From the NCBI RefSeq assembly GCF_001512285.1, contig NZ_LNUV01000003.1, positions 223,540 to 287,539 on the forward strand: a DNA stretch of 64,000 bases. Direction: 5' to 3'. Position 1 is the stretch's first letter. Every line of letters begins with the position of its first letter. The notes under the pieces were generated by a model. The model did no database searches, was not told the origin of the DNA, and saw only the letters and a list, made by a program, of their open reading frames with translations. The position numbers and the translations under genes are program-made. The DNA comes from Arthrobacter sp. EpRS71. GTDB taxonomy: Bacteria > Actinomycetota > Actinomycetes > Actinomycetales > Micrococcaceae. This document shows positions 35,430-44,589 of this stretch, piece after piece.

Positions 35430-37049
35430 TTAAAGAGTGCGGGAAGTAACACTGAAATCCGTGTCGCCGTCAATGCTGAACGCAGAGGCCCCCACATGGT
35501 CCCAGCCCGGGAAGAACGTCTCCGAAAGAACCGCAGCTCCATCCCCGGCGAAGACTTCCACCGAGGACGAATCCAAGAGAACAGTCAGATGGACCTTGCT
35601 CCCGGGAGAGGGCAGGGCCACCTCATGAAAGGGGCTGAACTTCGCGGAGAAATTACGGGTTCCGGCTTGTGAACGGTCCACCCTGACGATGCCTGATTCC
35701 TTGGCATAGGAGATGCGCAGTCCGGGGTCGGAGCCGGATGATTGACGGAGGAGAACGCCTGCTTCGCGCGCGGACGTGAGGTCCAGGTCCAGCTCGATCA
35801 ACTGGGTGCGTCCCTGGAAGTCCTGGCCCAAGTCTGTGGGTGAGGAACCGACGGTGAGGTTTTTGCTCCTCAGCTCACCGGAGCGTTCCATCGTTTCCCG
35901 TGCCACGCCGGCTATCGCGGACCGCAACGCATACCGCTTCCCACCCTTGACCAAGGTGAGTTCACGGGGAATTGCCATGGAGCCGCGCCACGGCGTGGTG
36001 GGCACATCCTGGGCGTAGTCCCAGTTGCCCATCCACCCCAGGAGGACGGGTTTGCCGCCGGGCGCGCCGGAGATGGAGTTCGCGGCGTAATAGTCGGCGC
36101 CGTGGTCCAGCCACTGGGATTCGGTGAGGGGCGCGTCGGGAGCTGCAGCGTTTTCGGCAGTGAAGTGCGTTCCGTCGAATTCGCCCACGAAGTACTGCAT
36201 GCCCGAGCCGCCCGCAATGCCCCCGGGGTTAATGCTCAGGAGCATCACCCACTTCTTGGCCGTGGAGTCCGCCACGTCCATGTGGATGAGCTCCGGCACT
36301 TCCCAGAGGCCTCCCTGGGCGCCAACGCCGGAGAAGTCGCTCAGGAATTCCCAGCGGAGGAGGTCCGTGGACCTGAACAACTTGACCACTTGGGCGTCGG
36401 CCACCACGGTGGTCATCACCCAGTAGCGGCCTGGCTCGTACCAGGTGATTTTGGGGTCGCGGAAGTTGTTGTTGGTGGGCGCGAGGTTGAGGACCGGGTT
36501 GGCATGGTACTTCTGCCATGAGGTCCCGTTATCAAGACTGAAAGCCACAGATTGGGCTTGCGAGCCTCCGGGCAGCACACCGTTCTTTCCGTAGGCGCTG
36601 GTGTAGAGGGCCACCATGGGAGGATTTTCCGCCGAACCGAGTCCCGAGGCGTTGTTCTTGTCCACCACGATGCAGCCGGAGAAAATTTCTTCCTCGGGGC
36701 TTGCCTCCATGGCTACGGGCTGCTGCTCCCAGTGGATCAAATCCTGGCTGGTGGAGTGGCCCCAGGACATGTTGCCCCACGAGTTCCCACGGGGGTTGTA
36801 CTGGTAGAAGGCGTGATAGGTGCCGTCGTGATAAACGAGGCCGTTGGGATCATTGAGCCAGTTCTTCTCCGCCGTCAGGTGAGCTGCGGGCCGCCAGGGA
36901 TCCGACGGGGACGGGCGGTGGCCGCCCGGGGCGGGGACCGGCGTCGGGCTTTCAGCCTGTGTGCAGGACGTTGCGGTGAAGGTGACCACGACGGCGGCAC
37001 TTGCGGCCAGCATCTGGCGGCGCGAAAGGTGGGGGTTGGGAAAAGTCAT
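35430..37049 (-). CDS. GH32 fructan hydrolase, Tat-type lipoprotein (levanase-like)
   Basis: 539-residue glycoside hydrolase family 32 enzyme that cleaves beta-fructofuranosidic bonds in levan, inulin or sucrose. A twin-arginine signal (SRRQMLAASAAVVVTF) ends in the lipobox TATSC with Cys29, so the enzyme is probably exported folded and lipid-anchored. The nucleophile is D67 in WLNDPNG; NFRDPKI is the stabilising aspartate motif and WEVPEL holds the likely acid/base Glu. A C-terminal beta-sandwich (SSVEVFAGDG) is present. Lies 90 bp after the levansucrase gene on the same strand, so the pair can make and remobilise levan. Confidence 0.92.
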   Translation of the reverse strand: MTFPNPHLSRRQMLAASAAVVVTFTATSCTQAESPTPVPAPGGHRPSPSDPWRPAAHLTAEKNWLNDPNGLVYHDGTYHAFYQYNPRGNSWGNMSWGHSTSQDLIHWEQQPVAMEASPEEEIFSGCIVVDKNNASGLGSAENPPMVALYTSAYGKNGVLPGGSQAQSVAFSLDNGTSWQKYHANPVLNLAPTNNNFRDPKITWYEPGRYWVMTTVVADAQVVKLFRSTDLLRWEFLSDFSGVGAQGGLWEVPELIHMDVADSTAKKWVMLLSINPGGIAGGSGMQYFVGEFDGTHFTAENAAAPDAPLTESQWLDHGADYYAANSISGAPGGKPVLLGWMGNWDYAQDVPTTPWRGSMAIPRELTLVKGGKRYALRSAIAGVARETMERSGELRSKNLTVGSSPTDLGQDFQGRTQLIELDLDLTSAREAGVLLRQSSGSDPGLRISYAKESGIVRVDRSQAGTRNFSAKFSPFHEVALPSPGSKVHLTVLLDSSSVEVFAGDGAAVLSETFFPGWDHVGASAFSIDGDTDFSVTSRTL

Positions 37050-37139
37050 GGGGAAGATCCTGGGGTTGGGGTGGCAGGGGTGCCGGTCCTCGCGGGATCG
37101 GTCACCCCTGCCATGGCCTCATGGCCGGGGTGTTCCTGC

Positions 37140-38738
37140 TTACTTGTAGAGGCCTTCGCCGCCAACACGGACGTTGGTGGGAAGGTAGCCGAACGGCCCA
37201 AGGCCGTTATGGCCGAAGCTGCGGTCCACCTGAGTCACTCCGCCCTGAAAGTTCATTTTCACGGTGGGTGACAGGGAGCCGCCGCGGACGCCGTCCACGT
37301 TGTCGATGAATGACTGGACGAGCCCACCTGGTTGGACGTAGTGCGAGTACGCCTGGAACTGCCGGCCGTTCTGGCGCGGGTCCGGACCTTCCGGTGCGTT
37401 CGCCGGCATGTTCAGGTCCGTGGGGGAGCCCAGGGCCAGGCCGCTGTTGTTGACCGGCTGGTAGTCGGAGCGGACACCGTTGCCGACGAAGCCGTAGACG
37501 CCGTCCGGGCCGCGCATTCCATCTGCATACGTGAACTGGTGGCTGATGGTGAACAGGTAGTACTTGTTCTTGCCGTTCTCGTTCTGGATGAAGATCTGCG
37601 GACGCTCAGTCTGATCGTTCACGCAATTGGCGGAGAGGATCGGAGGCAGGAAGCTCCACTTGGTGAGGTCCTTGTTGTCCGCGACGGCGAGCCCCACGTT
37701 GGCAGTCTGGTACCAGGCGCCGGTGCTGTTGACCTGGGCCAGGGTCTCGGCATTGGGGTCGCCCGGGGCATAGCCGAGGTCTTCCTGCTTGCACTTGTAG
37801 GAGCCGCGGGTGCCGCCGGTGTTGCCTTCGAAGACCATGAAAGTCTTGCCCGGATGGGCGGGGTCCGCGAAGGTGTACGGGTCACGGAAAGCGAAGCCGG
37901 GGTTCTGCGCTTTGTTCTGGTACAGCTTTCCGTCCGGTTCCAGCAGTTTGGTGTGCTGGAAGCCGTCGAAGGTCACGCCGTCCTTGGTGGCATGGATGGT
38001 GCCCAGCGCCTTGGCTATTGCGGCGTCCGGGGCGATACCTCCGCCGCCCGCATTCCGCTCGGCGACGTCGTAAAACGTGGTGGCCGTGTAGAACACGTTG
38101 ATCTTGTTGCCCTGCATGAGGCGCGTGGAACCTGACCATTCCGTGTTCCCGATGGACGTGTTGTCCAGGAACAGGTGTCCGCCGTAGTTCCATTTGTCCT
38201 TGGCGGGATCGGCGTTGGTCTTGCGGAAGAAGTAGCCGATCCTGGCGTTCCAGTGGCGCTGGTCGAAGCCATAGCCGGCGTTCCGGTCGGCAACCAGGGA
38301 GAAGATGACGTCCCAGCCCTTGTAGCTGATCTGGTTGGCGTTCTCATCCGTCAGGGACCACGTGTCCCAAACCCAGACGTCGTCGTTCATGGCAGGGAAG
38401 TCCTTGGGGATCTCCGGCATGGTGACGTTGGGGCTCATGGAGTTCTGTCCCGGGGCAACGTTGGGGTTGCTCTGGGCCATGATCTGCTTGGCGTCGGCTC
38501 GCGTCCACTTGGACGTGAAGTCTGCCGCGGGATCATAGGCCTGCTGCGTGTGGGTGGTCGGCAGCGGGAAGCCGGGCGTGGGTGCCGGCATGGTGCTCGA
38601 CGGCGGGTCGGCCGGCAGGTTGGCCTGCGCGGCAGGCGTCACCAGCAGGATGCTGCCGGCCACGCCGGCCGCTGCTGCGAGGGCTACTGCCTGTCGCAGC
38701 CGGCGGCGCGGCGGTTGAGGGGTTAAGTGCGTGTTCAT
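37140..38738 (-). CDS. sacB: Levansucrase (GH68)
   Basis: 532-residue secreted fructosyltransferase that builds levan from sucrose. A Sec-type signal peptide (basic RRRLRQ, hydrophobic stretch, AQA cleavage site near residue 39) is visible. Catalytic triad: nucleophile D125 in VWVWDTWSL, transition-state stabiliser in FRDPYTF, and acid/base Glu in DQTERPQIF. Other GH68 stretches include YFFRKTNADPAKDKWNYGGH and GSTRLM. The hydrolase gene follows at once. A LacI-type operator and good -35 lie 260 bp upstream, giving a long untranslated leader. Confidence 0.95.
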   Translation of the reverse strand: MNTHLTPQPPRRRLRQAVALAAAAGVAGSILLVTPAAQANLPADPPSSTMPAPTPGFPLPTTHTQQAYDPAADFTSKWTRADAKQIMAQSNPNVAPGQNSMSPNVTMPEIPKDFPAMNDDVWVWDTWSLTDENANQISYKGWDVIFSLVADRNAGYGFDQRHWNARIGYFFRKTNADPAKDKWNYGGHLFLDNTSIGNTEWSGSTRLMQGNKINVFYTATTFYDVAERNAGGGGIAPDAAIAKALGTIHATKDGVTFDGFQHTKLLEPDGKLYQNKAQNPGFAFRDPYTFADPAHPGKTFMVFEGNTGGTRGSYKCKQEDLGYAPGDPNAETLAQVNSTGAWYQTANVGLAVADNKDLTKWSFLPPILSANCVNDQTERPQIFIQNENGKNKYYLFTISHQFTYADGMRGPDGVYGFVGNGVRSDYQPVNNSGLALGSPTDLNMPANAPEGPDPRQNGRQFQAYSHYVQPGGLVQSFIDNVDGVRGGSLSPTVKMNFQGGVTQVDRSFGHNGLGPFGYLPTNVRVGGEGLYK

Positions 38739-38994
38739 GCTTGCTCTTCTCGCGGAGTTGGACTTCGTGGAGTGGGGCGCATGCCCTGAACCCTTGGTGG
38801 GGTTCTCTACTCAGGCGTCCATCGAGCCGCTCAAGGCGTCACCGAGGGACGCCATTGTTTTCGAGGTGCGGGGGAGCTTTACAGCTGTCCGCCGCGGTGG
38901 CTCCGGCACGTCGACTTACCGGGGCACTCTCCACGCTGACACGTGTTAGGTCTCAGATCAAAGGGAGTTTCGTGGGCCTCCAGGGCTACTCCCG

Positions 38995-39023
38995 AGTACG
39001 TGCGCAAGCGCTTACATTGTCAA
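38995..39023 (-). promoter_or_regulatory. Levansucrase promoter with LacI-type operator
   Basis: On the minus strand a perfect TTGACA -35 (39018-39023) is followed after 17 bp by CGTACT (38995-39000). The spacer holds TGTAAGCGCTTGCGCA, a near-palindrome centred on AAGCGCTT, as in operators of LacI-family sugar repressors. The -10 is weak (3 of 6), so activator help or a different start is possible. Confidence 0.55.
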
Positions 39024-39155
39024 CGTGCGCGCGTGGCATTTTTGGGCAGGACGGGTCAAATGTTTCGACGCACATCAGATTTATCCTGTGCGTTTAATTC
39101 CACGACACGGTTGTTAGCGCGCACCTTTAAACTGTGCTGCGGGGTCACTTAAATG

Positions 39156-39193
39156 ACACTGCGGGGCCACCGGTGAGGGTGGCCCCGCAGTGT
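39156..39193 (-). terminator. Terminator after purine nucleoside phosphorylase
   Basis: ACACTGCGGGGCCACC (39156-39171) and GGTGGCCCCGCAGTGT (39178-39193) form a perfect 16-bp stem with a 6-nt loop, followed on the minus strand by CATTTAAG. It starts about 60 bp beyond the stop codon at 39256. Confidence 0.75.
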
Positions 39194-39255
39194 TGATGGG
39201 AAGCAATGCTGATGGGAAGCACTTAGCTGGGAAAGTGCCGCGCTGGTGAAGTCGA

Positions 39256-40074
39256 CTAGAGTTTGGCGATGATTTCGGCCAGAAGCTTGGAGATCCGCTT
39301 GCCTGCTGCATGTCCGGCTTCCAGGACTTCCGCGTGGCTCAAAGGGACCGGGCTGATACCGGCTGCCAAGTTGGTTACCAGGGAGATGCCAAAAACTTCC
39401 ATCCCTGCATGGCGGCCGGCGATTGCCTCCAGCGCCGTGGACATGCCCACCAGGTCGGCCCCGATCCGCTTGGCGTACTGAACCTCTGCCGGTGTCTCGT
39501 AGTGAGGGCCTGTGAACTGCGCGTACACGCCTTCCTGCAGCGACGGATCCACGTCGCGGGCGAGGTCTCGGATCCGTGAGGAGTAGAGGTCGGTGAGGTC
39601 AACGAACGTTGCGCCTTCAAGAGGCGAGGTAGCAGTGAGGTTGATGTGGTCGCTGATGAGCACGGGGGTGCCCGGGGTCCAGTCCTCATTGAGTCCGCCA
39701 CAGCCGTTGGTAAGGACCAGTGTCTTGCATCCGGCGGCCGCAGCGGTGCGCACGCCGTGGACTACCGACCGGACACCGCGGCCCTCGTAGTAGTGCGTCC
39801 GGGCACCGAGGACCAGGGCCCGCTTGCCCTCCTTGGTGAGGACGGAGCGGATGGTGCCCACGTGGCCCACCACCGCCGGCTTATGGAAACCGGGAACCTC
39901 GGATGCGTTCAGGGTGGCGGTGGTTTCCCCGATCAGATCGGCGGCTTCCGCCCACCCGGATCCGAGCACCAGTGCTACGTCATGGGACTCGACGCCGGTC
40001 TCCGCGGCGATGAAGTCTGCGGCGGCTTTCGCGGCCTCGAAAGGGTCAGTGTTCATCAGCTCAGTGTTACTCAC
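39256..40074 (-). CDS. Purine nucleoside phosphorylase
   Basis: 272-residue trimeric-type (PNP/MTAP family) phosphorylase that splits inosine or guanosine with phosphate in purine salvage. Motifs: VALVLGSGWAEAAD at the N-terminus, VVGHVGTIRSV, RTHYYEGR, TLVLTNGCGGLN, and the substrate-binding QFTGPHYETPAE and GMSTALEAIAGRHAGMEV. Start GTG 40074 has AAGG upstream; ATG 40056 is a possible later start. Divergent from lpdA with about 100 bp between them. Confidence 0.93.
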   Translation of the reverse strand: MSNTELMNTDPFEAAKAAADFIAAETGVESHDVALVLGSGWAEAADLIGETTATLNASEVPGFHKPAVVGHVGTIRSVLTKEGKRALVLGARTHYYEGRGVRSVVHGVRTAAAAGCKTLVLTNGCGGLNEDWTPGTPVLISDHINLTATSPLEGATFVDLTDLYSSRIRDLARDVDPSLQEGVYAQFTGPHYETPAEVQYAKRIGADLVGMSTALEAIAGRHAGMEVFGISLVTNLAAGISPVPLSHAEVLEAGHAAGKRISKLLAEIIAKL

Positions 40075-40177
40075 TGGTACAAGCTACCTTGCAGCTGCTG
40101 GACTTTGGTAGGGATGGAGCCTGGGTGAGGTTCGGCTGGGTGGCAACCGGCGGGGCAATGAGTGAGAATTGAGGATT

Positions 40178-41587
40178 GTGACCACCCAAGTTGACTTCAG
40201 TGCCCCCCGTATCGCGATCCTGGGAGGTGGTCCCGGCGGATATGAAGCTGCCATGGTGGCCGCCTCACTCGGCGCGCACGTCACGATCATCGAGCGGGCA
40301 GGCCTCGGCGGCTCCGCGGTGCTGACCGACGTCGTGCCTTCCAAAACCCTTATTGCCACCGCCGACCTCATGACGCGCGTTGGTGAGGCGGACGAGCTCG
40401 GCGTGAAGTTCGACGGCGACGGTACGGCTTCCAAGCCCCGCGCGGACCTCAAGCACATCAACGATCGCGTGCTGAACCTTGCCCACGGACAGTCCGAGGA
40501 CATCCGGGCCGGTCTTGAGCGATTGGGCGTGGAGATCGTCATCGGTTCGGGCAAACTTCTGGACAACAACACCATCGAAGTTCTCACCATTGATGGCACC
40601 CGCACCATCGATGCCGACGCCATCCTTCTGGCCGTCGGTGCCCACCCGCGTGAACTCCCCACGGCCAAGCCCGACGGCGAACGCATCCTCAACTGGGCCC
40701 AGATCTACAACCTGGACGAACTTCCCGAGGAACTTATTGTTGTCGGTTCGGGCGTGACCGGTGCCGAGTTCGCATCCGCGTACAACGGCCTGGGCTCCAA
40801 GGTCACCCTGATCTCCAGCCGTGACCAGGTCCTCCCTGGCGAGGACACCGACGCCGCCAAGTTACTTGAAGGCGTTTTCGAGCGTCGCGGCGTCAACGTT
40901 CTGTCCAAGTCCCGCGCCAACGCAGTGGAGCGAACGGACGACGGCGTGAAGGTCACCTTGGGTGACGGTTCGGTCGTGACAGGTTCGCACTGCCTCGTGT
41001 GTGTGGGTTCCATCCCCAACACTGCCGGCATCGGCCTTGAAGAAGCCGGCGTGACCCTCACGGAGTCCGGGCACATCAAGGTGGACGGTGTTTCCCGCAC
41101 CACCGCCCCCAACATTTACGCTGCCGGCGACTGCACGGGCGTCTTCGCCCTGGCATCCGTTGCAGCCATGCAGGGCCGCATCGCGATCGCACACTTCATG
41201 GGCGATGGGGTGAAGCCGCTGAAGCTCAACCAAGTGGCCTCCAACATCTTTACGTCCCCCGAGATCGCCTCAGTGGGCGTCTCCGAAGCTGACCTCGCGT
41301 CCGGCAAGTACCAGGGTGACGTGGTGATGCTGTCCCTGCTCAGCAATGCCCGCGCCAAGATGCGCAACACCAAGGATGGCTTCGTGAAGATCATCGCCCG
41401 CAAGGGATCCGGCACCGTGATCGGTGGCGTGGTGGTTGGGCCGAACGCCTCCGAGCTCATCTTCCCGATCTCCGTGGCCGTGACCCAGAAGCTCCACGTG
41501 GACGATGTAGCCAGCGCCTTCACGGTGTATCCGTCGCTCACTGGCTCCATCTCGGAGGCTGCGCGGCGCCTGCACGTGCACATGTAG
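40178..41587 (+). CDS. lpdA: LpdA-type NAD(P)H quinone reductase-like flavoprotein
   Basis: 469-residue flavoprotein with the dihydrolipoamide dehydrogenase fold: FAD motif RIAILGGGPGGYEAA, NAD motif LIVVGSGVTGAEFA, and AAGDCTGVFAL. Where true lipoamide dehydrogenases have the redox-active CxxxxC, this protein reads GLGGSAVLTDVVPSKTL, with neither cysteine. Mycobacterial LpdA, an NAD(P)H quinone reductase involved in redox defence, shows a similar loss, so that role is favoured over lipoamide dehydrogenase. GTG 40178 is chosen with GAGG just upstream; TTG 40169 is an alternative. Confidence 0.87.
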   Translation: MTTQVDFSAPRIAILGGGPGGYEAAMVAASLGAHVTIIERAGLGGSAVLTDVVPSKTLIATADLMTRVGEADELGVKFDGDGTASKPRADLKHINDRVLNLAHGQSEDIRAGLERLGVEIVIGSGKLLDNNTIEVLTIDGTRTIDADAILLAVGAHPRELPTAKPDGERILNWAQIYNLDELPEELIVVGSGVTGAEFASAYNGLGSKVTLISSRDQVLPGEDTDAAKLLEGVFERRGVNVLSKSRANAVERTDDGVKVTLGDGSVVTGSHCLVCVGSIPNTAGIGLEEAGVTLTESGHIKVDGVSRTTAPNIYAAGDCTGVFALASVAAMQGRIAIAHFMGDGVKPLKLNQVASNIFTSPEIASVGVSEADLASGKYQGDVVMLSLLSNARAKMRNTKDGFVKIIARKGSGTVIGGVVVGPNASELIFPISVAVTQKLHVDDVASAFTVYPSLTGSISEAARRLHVHM

Positions 41588-41605
41588 CTTCCCCACCCAG
41601 CACAG

Positions 41606-41681
41606 ACGCCCGTTTCGGGGGTTGGCTGCTGATGATGCCGTGCGCACGGCACGTTCAGCAGGGAACCCCCGAAGCGGGCGT
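41606..41681. terminator. Bidirectional terminator between lpdA and MFS gene
   Basis: Outer arms ACGCCCGTTTCGGGGGTT (41606-41623) and AACCCCCGAAGCGGGCGT (41664-41681) match with one wobble. Inside are CTGCTGA/TCAGCAG and the palindrome CCGTGCGCACGG. The genes on both sides converge on it. Confidence 0.75.
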
Positions 41682-41696
41682 TTCTGCTGCCAGGAC

Positions 41697-43025
41697 TTAG
41701 CGGATGCCCCTGAATCTGAGCCCCGCTCCCAGCGCCACCAGGCTCAGACAGGCCAGGATGGCCAGGTAGTAGGCAGGAGCTACGTCCTGTCCTGTGATCT
41801 CGATCAGGTAGGCCGCGATCATGGGAGTGAAACCACCGAAGGCGGCCACGGAAGCGTTGTAGCTGAAGGACAATCCCGTTGCCCGGGACCGGGCATCGAA
41901 GGCATCCGACATGACCGAGGGCAGCGCCCCAAAGTAGGCCGCCTTCAGGCACCCGAGGATGGTCATGGTGGTAGCCAGCACCAGGAATGACCTCCCGGCG
42001 GTGAGCCACAGGAACAGCGGAATCACCATCAGCGCGGTCAGTATCGCCGTGGGGATCATGATTCGCAGGCGTCCAAACTTGTCCGAGAGATGTCCCACCA
42101 CCGGTGTGCCGAAGGTGAGGATGACGCCTGTGATGACCAGGCAGCTAAAGGAAGCCGACGGGTCGAGCCCCAGCTGTTTGATGCCGTAGGTGGGCATGTA
42201 TTGCAGGATGAAGTTTACGGCCGTGGAGATGGCAAGGGCCCCGGCGGCAATGAAGATCCCCAGTTTTTGAGTCTTGAAAACATCCAGGATGGGGGATGTT
42301 GTGGCCCCGGTATCGCCGCTCCGCACGATCGGTGCTTCATCCACATGCTTCCGGATGAAGTAGCCCGCCGGGCCGACCAACAGCCCGAAAATGAACGGGA
42401 TGCGCCAGCCCCAGTCACTCATGTCTGATGCGGACAGCAAAGAGGTGAGGACGGCGACGAAGATGGCCGCCATGAGCGATCCCAAGCCCTGGCTGGCGAA
42501 TTGGAAACTCCCCAGAAAGCCCTTGCGCTTGGAGTCCTGGGCGATGAGGAACGATGTCGCGGCCCCAAACTCCCCACCGGCTGAGAATCCCTGGACCAGG
42601 CGGGCAAGGATGATGCCGATTGGAGCGAGCATCCCAATCTGGTCGTAGCCGGGCATGAAGGCGATCATCGCGGTGCCGATCACCATCAGGCGGATGGTCA
42701 GCATGAGTCCCTTCTTGAGCCCCTTCCGATCGGCGTAGGAGCCGAGGATCAGGCCGCCGAGGGGGCGTATCAGGTAGGAGGCTCCAAAGACGGCAAAGGC
42801 TTGGATCAGTTCCACTGCCGGGTTGTCAGCCGGAAAGAAGTTGCGGCCGATGTAGATGGCAAGCAGGGCATAGATACCCATGTCGAACCACTCCAGGGCG
42901 TTGCCTACCGTCGCGGCAGCGATCCCTCGCGTAGTGGATTTCCTGGACTGAGGGCGTTCAACGTCGTCGTTGACGCCAACCGGTGCCGGCTGCTGGGCAG
43001 GATCGGCGTTGGGTGTTGTTTTCAT
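41697..43025 (-). CDS. MHS-family MFS transporter next to peptidase
   Basis: 442-residue major facilitator of the metabolite:H+ symporter type. ATG 43025 is chosen because GAGGGA precedes it; the longer open frame is a shadow. Motifs: GNALEWFDMGIYALLAIYIG, GSYADRKGLKKGL (the MFS loop 2-3 signature), FSAGGEFGAATSFLIAQ, and GHLSDKFGRLRIM. Relatives carry proline/betaine, alpha-ketoglutarate or citrate. It is 29 bp after the M20 peptidase gene, so it probably imports that enzyme's substrate or a related compound. Confidence 0.88.
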   Translation of the reverse strand: MKTTPNADPAQQPAPVGVNDDVERPQSRKSTTRGIAAATVGNALEWFDMGIYALLAIYIGRNFFPADNPAVELIQAFAVFGASYLIRPLGGLILGSYADRKGLKKGLMLTIRLMVIGTAMIAFMPGYDQIGMLAPIGIILARLVQGFSAGGEFGAATSFLIAQDSKRKGFLGSFQFASQGLGSLMAAIFVAVLTSLLSASDMSDWGWRIPFIFGLLVGPAGYFIRKHVDEAPIVRSGDTGATTSPILDVFKTQKLGIFIAAGALAISTAVNFILQYMPTYGIKQLGLDPSASFSCLVITGVILTFGTPVVGHLSDKFGRLRIMIPTAILTALMVIPLFLWLTAGRSFLVLATTMTILGCLKAAYFGALPSVMSDAFDARSRATGLSFSYNASVAAFGGFTPMIAAYLIEITGQDVAPAYYLAILACLSLVALGAGLRFRGIR

Positions 43026-43054
43026 GGTGTTCCCTCGATGGTAGCTAGTGCCAT

Positions 43055-44470
43055 TCAGGCGTGGGCGGCTGTGAGGTTGTGTGCGGGGACCGGAACCTGG
43101 GTTCGGCCTAGATCGTGGAAGAGTCCGCACGCGATCTTCAAGCCTTCGCGTGCGATGGATTCGAGCATGTGTTCGTTGGGAGCGTGCTGGAGGCAGCCGG
43201 GGTAGGAGTGCGGGATCCAGAGTGTAGGCAGCCCCAGAATGTCCTCGAACACGTGGTTGGGCAGGGAGCCGCCGATGTTGGGCAGGATCGCCGGTGCCGT
43301 GCCCGTGGTCTCCGCGATGGACTGGCTGGCCCACGCAACCCAGGGATTGTCCGGATCCAACCTGCTGGCAGGAAAGACCGTGGTGAGGCGTGCTTTGACC
43401 ATGCCAAAGCCCATGGCATCCAAATGATCCTGAAGCCGGCTCTCCAAGCTGTTGGTCTCTGTCCCGGTGACGAATCGAAGTTGCAGGATTGCCCGCGCGG
43501 TTCCGGGAATGGCATTGACGGGGTTGTCCACGTCTGCGGCTCCGAGGGCCAGGACTTCCAGGGTGTTCCAGCCGTAGACGCGCTCAGCGGCGCTAAGGCT
43601 GGCATCGCCCCATCCCTCATCAACGGGCGGGTCTTCGCGGCCGGGCACAACCCGGACATTGGCCAAGGCGCGCCGTACAGAGTCCGGCAGGGACTGCGGG
43701 AGCAGCCCGGGGAGCTGAACCCGCCCATGACCGTCCACCAATGTGCCAATGGCCGCGGCCAGGGTGGTTGCGGGGTTCCTGATGAGTCCGCCCCAATTTC
43801 CCGAGTGATAGGAACTCGGCCGAAGGGCGGCAGTCAACTCGAAGCTTGCGCCGCCGCGGGCGCCCAGGAAGATCGTTGGAGTATGGGCGTTGAGGCGGGG
43901 GCCGTCGGAGGCGATGAAGACGTCAGCGGAGAGCCGGTCCTGATGTGCTGCCGCGAACCCGGCCAGTTTGGGTGAGCCAATCTCTTCGCCGCATTCGAAC
44001 AGAAATTTGAGGTTGAAGCCAAGCTTGCCCTGGTGGGCGAGCAGTAGCCGGAGGGCGGCCAGATTCAGCAGGTGCTGGCCTTTGTTGTCAGCTGTGCCCC
44101 GTCCATACCAGTGACCGTCGTCAACGGAAACTTCCCACGGATTGCGGCCAGCTGCCCACTGTCCCTCATGACCGTCCACAACATCTGCGTGTCCGTAGCA
44201 AAGGACCGTGGGGAGCCTGGGGTCTTCCAGCCGGGTGCCCAGCAGGAACGAGTTTTCGCTCCCGTCCCATCTGTCCCAACGCTCCACACTGCACCCCATA
44301 TCCTGCAACGACCGGGTCAGAATGTCCTCCAGATATGCATTCAATGCATCTCTTCCTTCAGGCCTGCCACTCTCGCTCGGGTAAGCGACCGCTGTGCTCA
44401 GCTCCTTGAGAAAGGCTCCAGAGGTGATGTGCTCATCAGCAGCAGCAAGGATTTCAGTGCGAAGGTTCAT
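43055..44470 (-). CDS. M20-family metallopeptidase
   Basis: 471-residue zinc-dependent amidohydrolase/dipeptidase. ATG 44470 is supported by GAGGAAG 7 bp upstream. Metal and catalytic motifs are intact: VLCYGHADVVDGHE, GRGTADNKGQHL, ECGEEIGS, IASDGPR and the late His in EHMLESI. M20 members hydrolyse dipeptides, N-acyl amino acids or carbamoyl compounds. No signal peptide, so cytoplasmic. Operon with the MFS transporter and divergent LysR gene suggests an inducible uptake-and-hydrolysis pathway. Confidence 0.88.
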   Translation of the reverse strand: MNLRTEILAAADEHITSGAFLKELSTAVAYPSESGRPEGRDALNAYLEDILTRSLQDMGCSVERWDRWDGSENSFLLGTRLEDPRLPTVLCYGHADVVDGHEGQWAAGRNPWEVSVDDGHWYGRGTADNKGQHLLNLAALRLLLAHQGKLGFNLKFLFECGEEIGSPKLAGFAAAHQDRLSADVFIASDGPRLNAHTPTIFLGARGGASFELTAALRPSSYHSGNWGGLIRNPATTLAAAIGTLVDGHGRVQLPGLLPQSLPDSVRRALANVRVVPGREDPPVDEGWGDASLSAAERVYGWNTLEVLALGAADVDNPVNAIPGTARAILQLRFVTGTETNSLESRLQDHLDAMGFGMVKARLTTVFPASRLDPDNPWVAWASQSIAETTGTAPAILPNIGGSLPNHVFEDILGLPTLWIPHSYPGCLQHAPNEHMLESIAREGLKIACGLFHDLGRTQVPVPAHNLTAAHA

Positions 44471-44589
44471 ATTTTGCTTCCTCGAATCGTGGTGGCTAAC
44501 TCCGACTCTAGATGTGGCCTGACTCACTAACCAGTATTCTTTTCTCAACAAGCTTTGACTTGAATGCAAACCGAAAGGAAGTGTGCGAC

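Larger units (their letters stand above)
38739..39255. other. Long intergenic region between levansucrase and nucleoside phosphorylase
   Basis: 517 bp without a convincing gene; short frames at 38731-38949 and 38943-39152 lack ribosome binding sites and homology. It contains the levansucrase promoter/operator (38995-39023), a 245-nt presumed leader with a small GAACCC/GGGTTC hairpin near 38790, and the phosphorylase terminator (39156-39193). Confidence 0.6.

Noticed and set aside
38731-39152. Two short plus-strand frames upstream of levansucrase
   Set aside because: No ribosome binding site or homology; one overlaps the promoter/operator.
40178-41587. Lipoamide dehydrogenase
   Set aside because: Overall fold fits, but both redox-active cysteines are missing.
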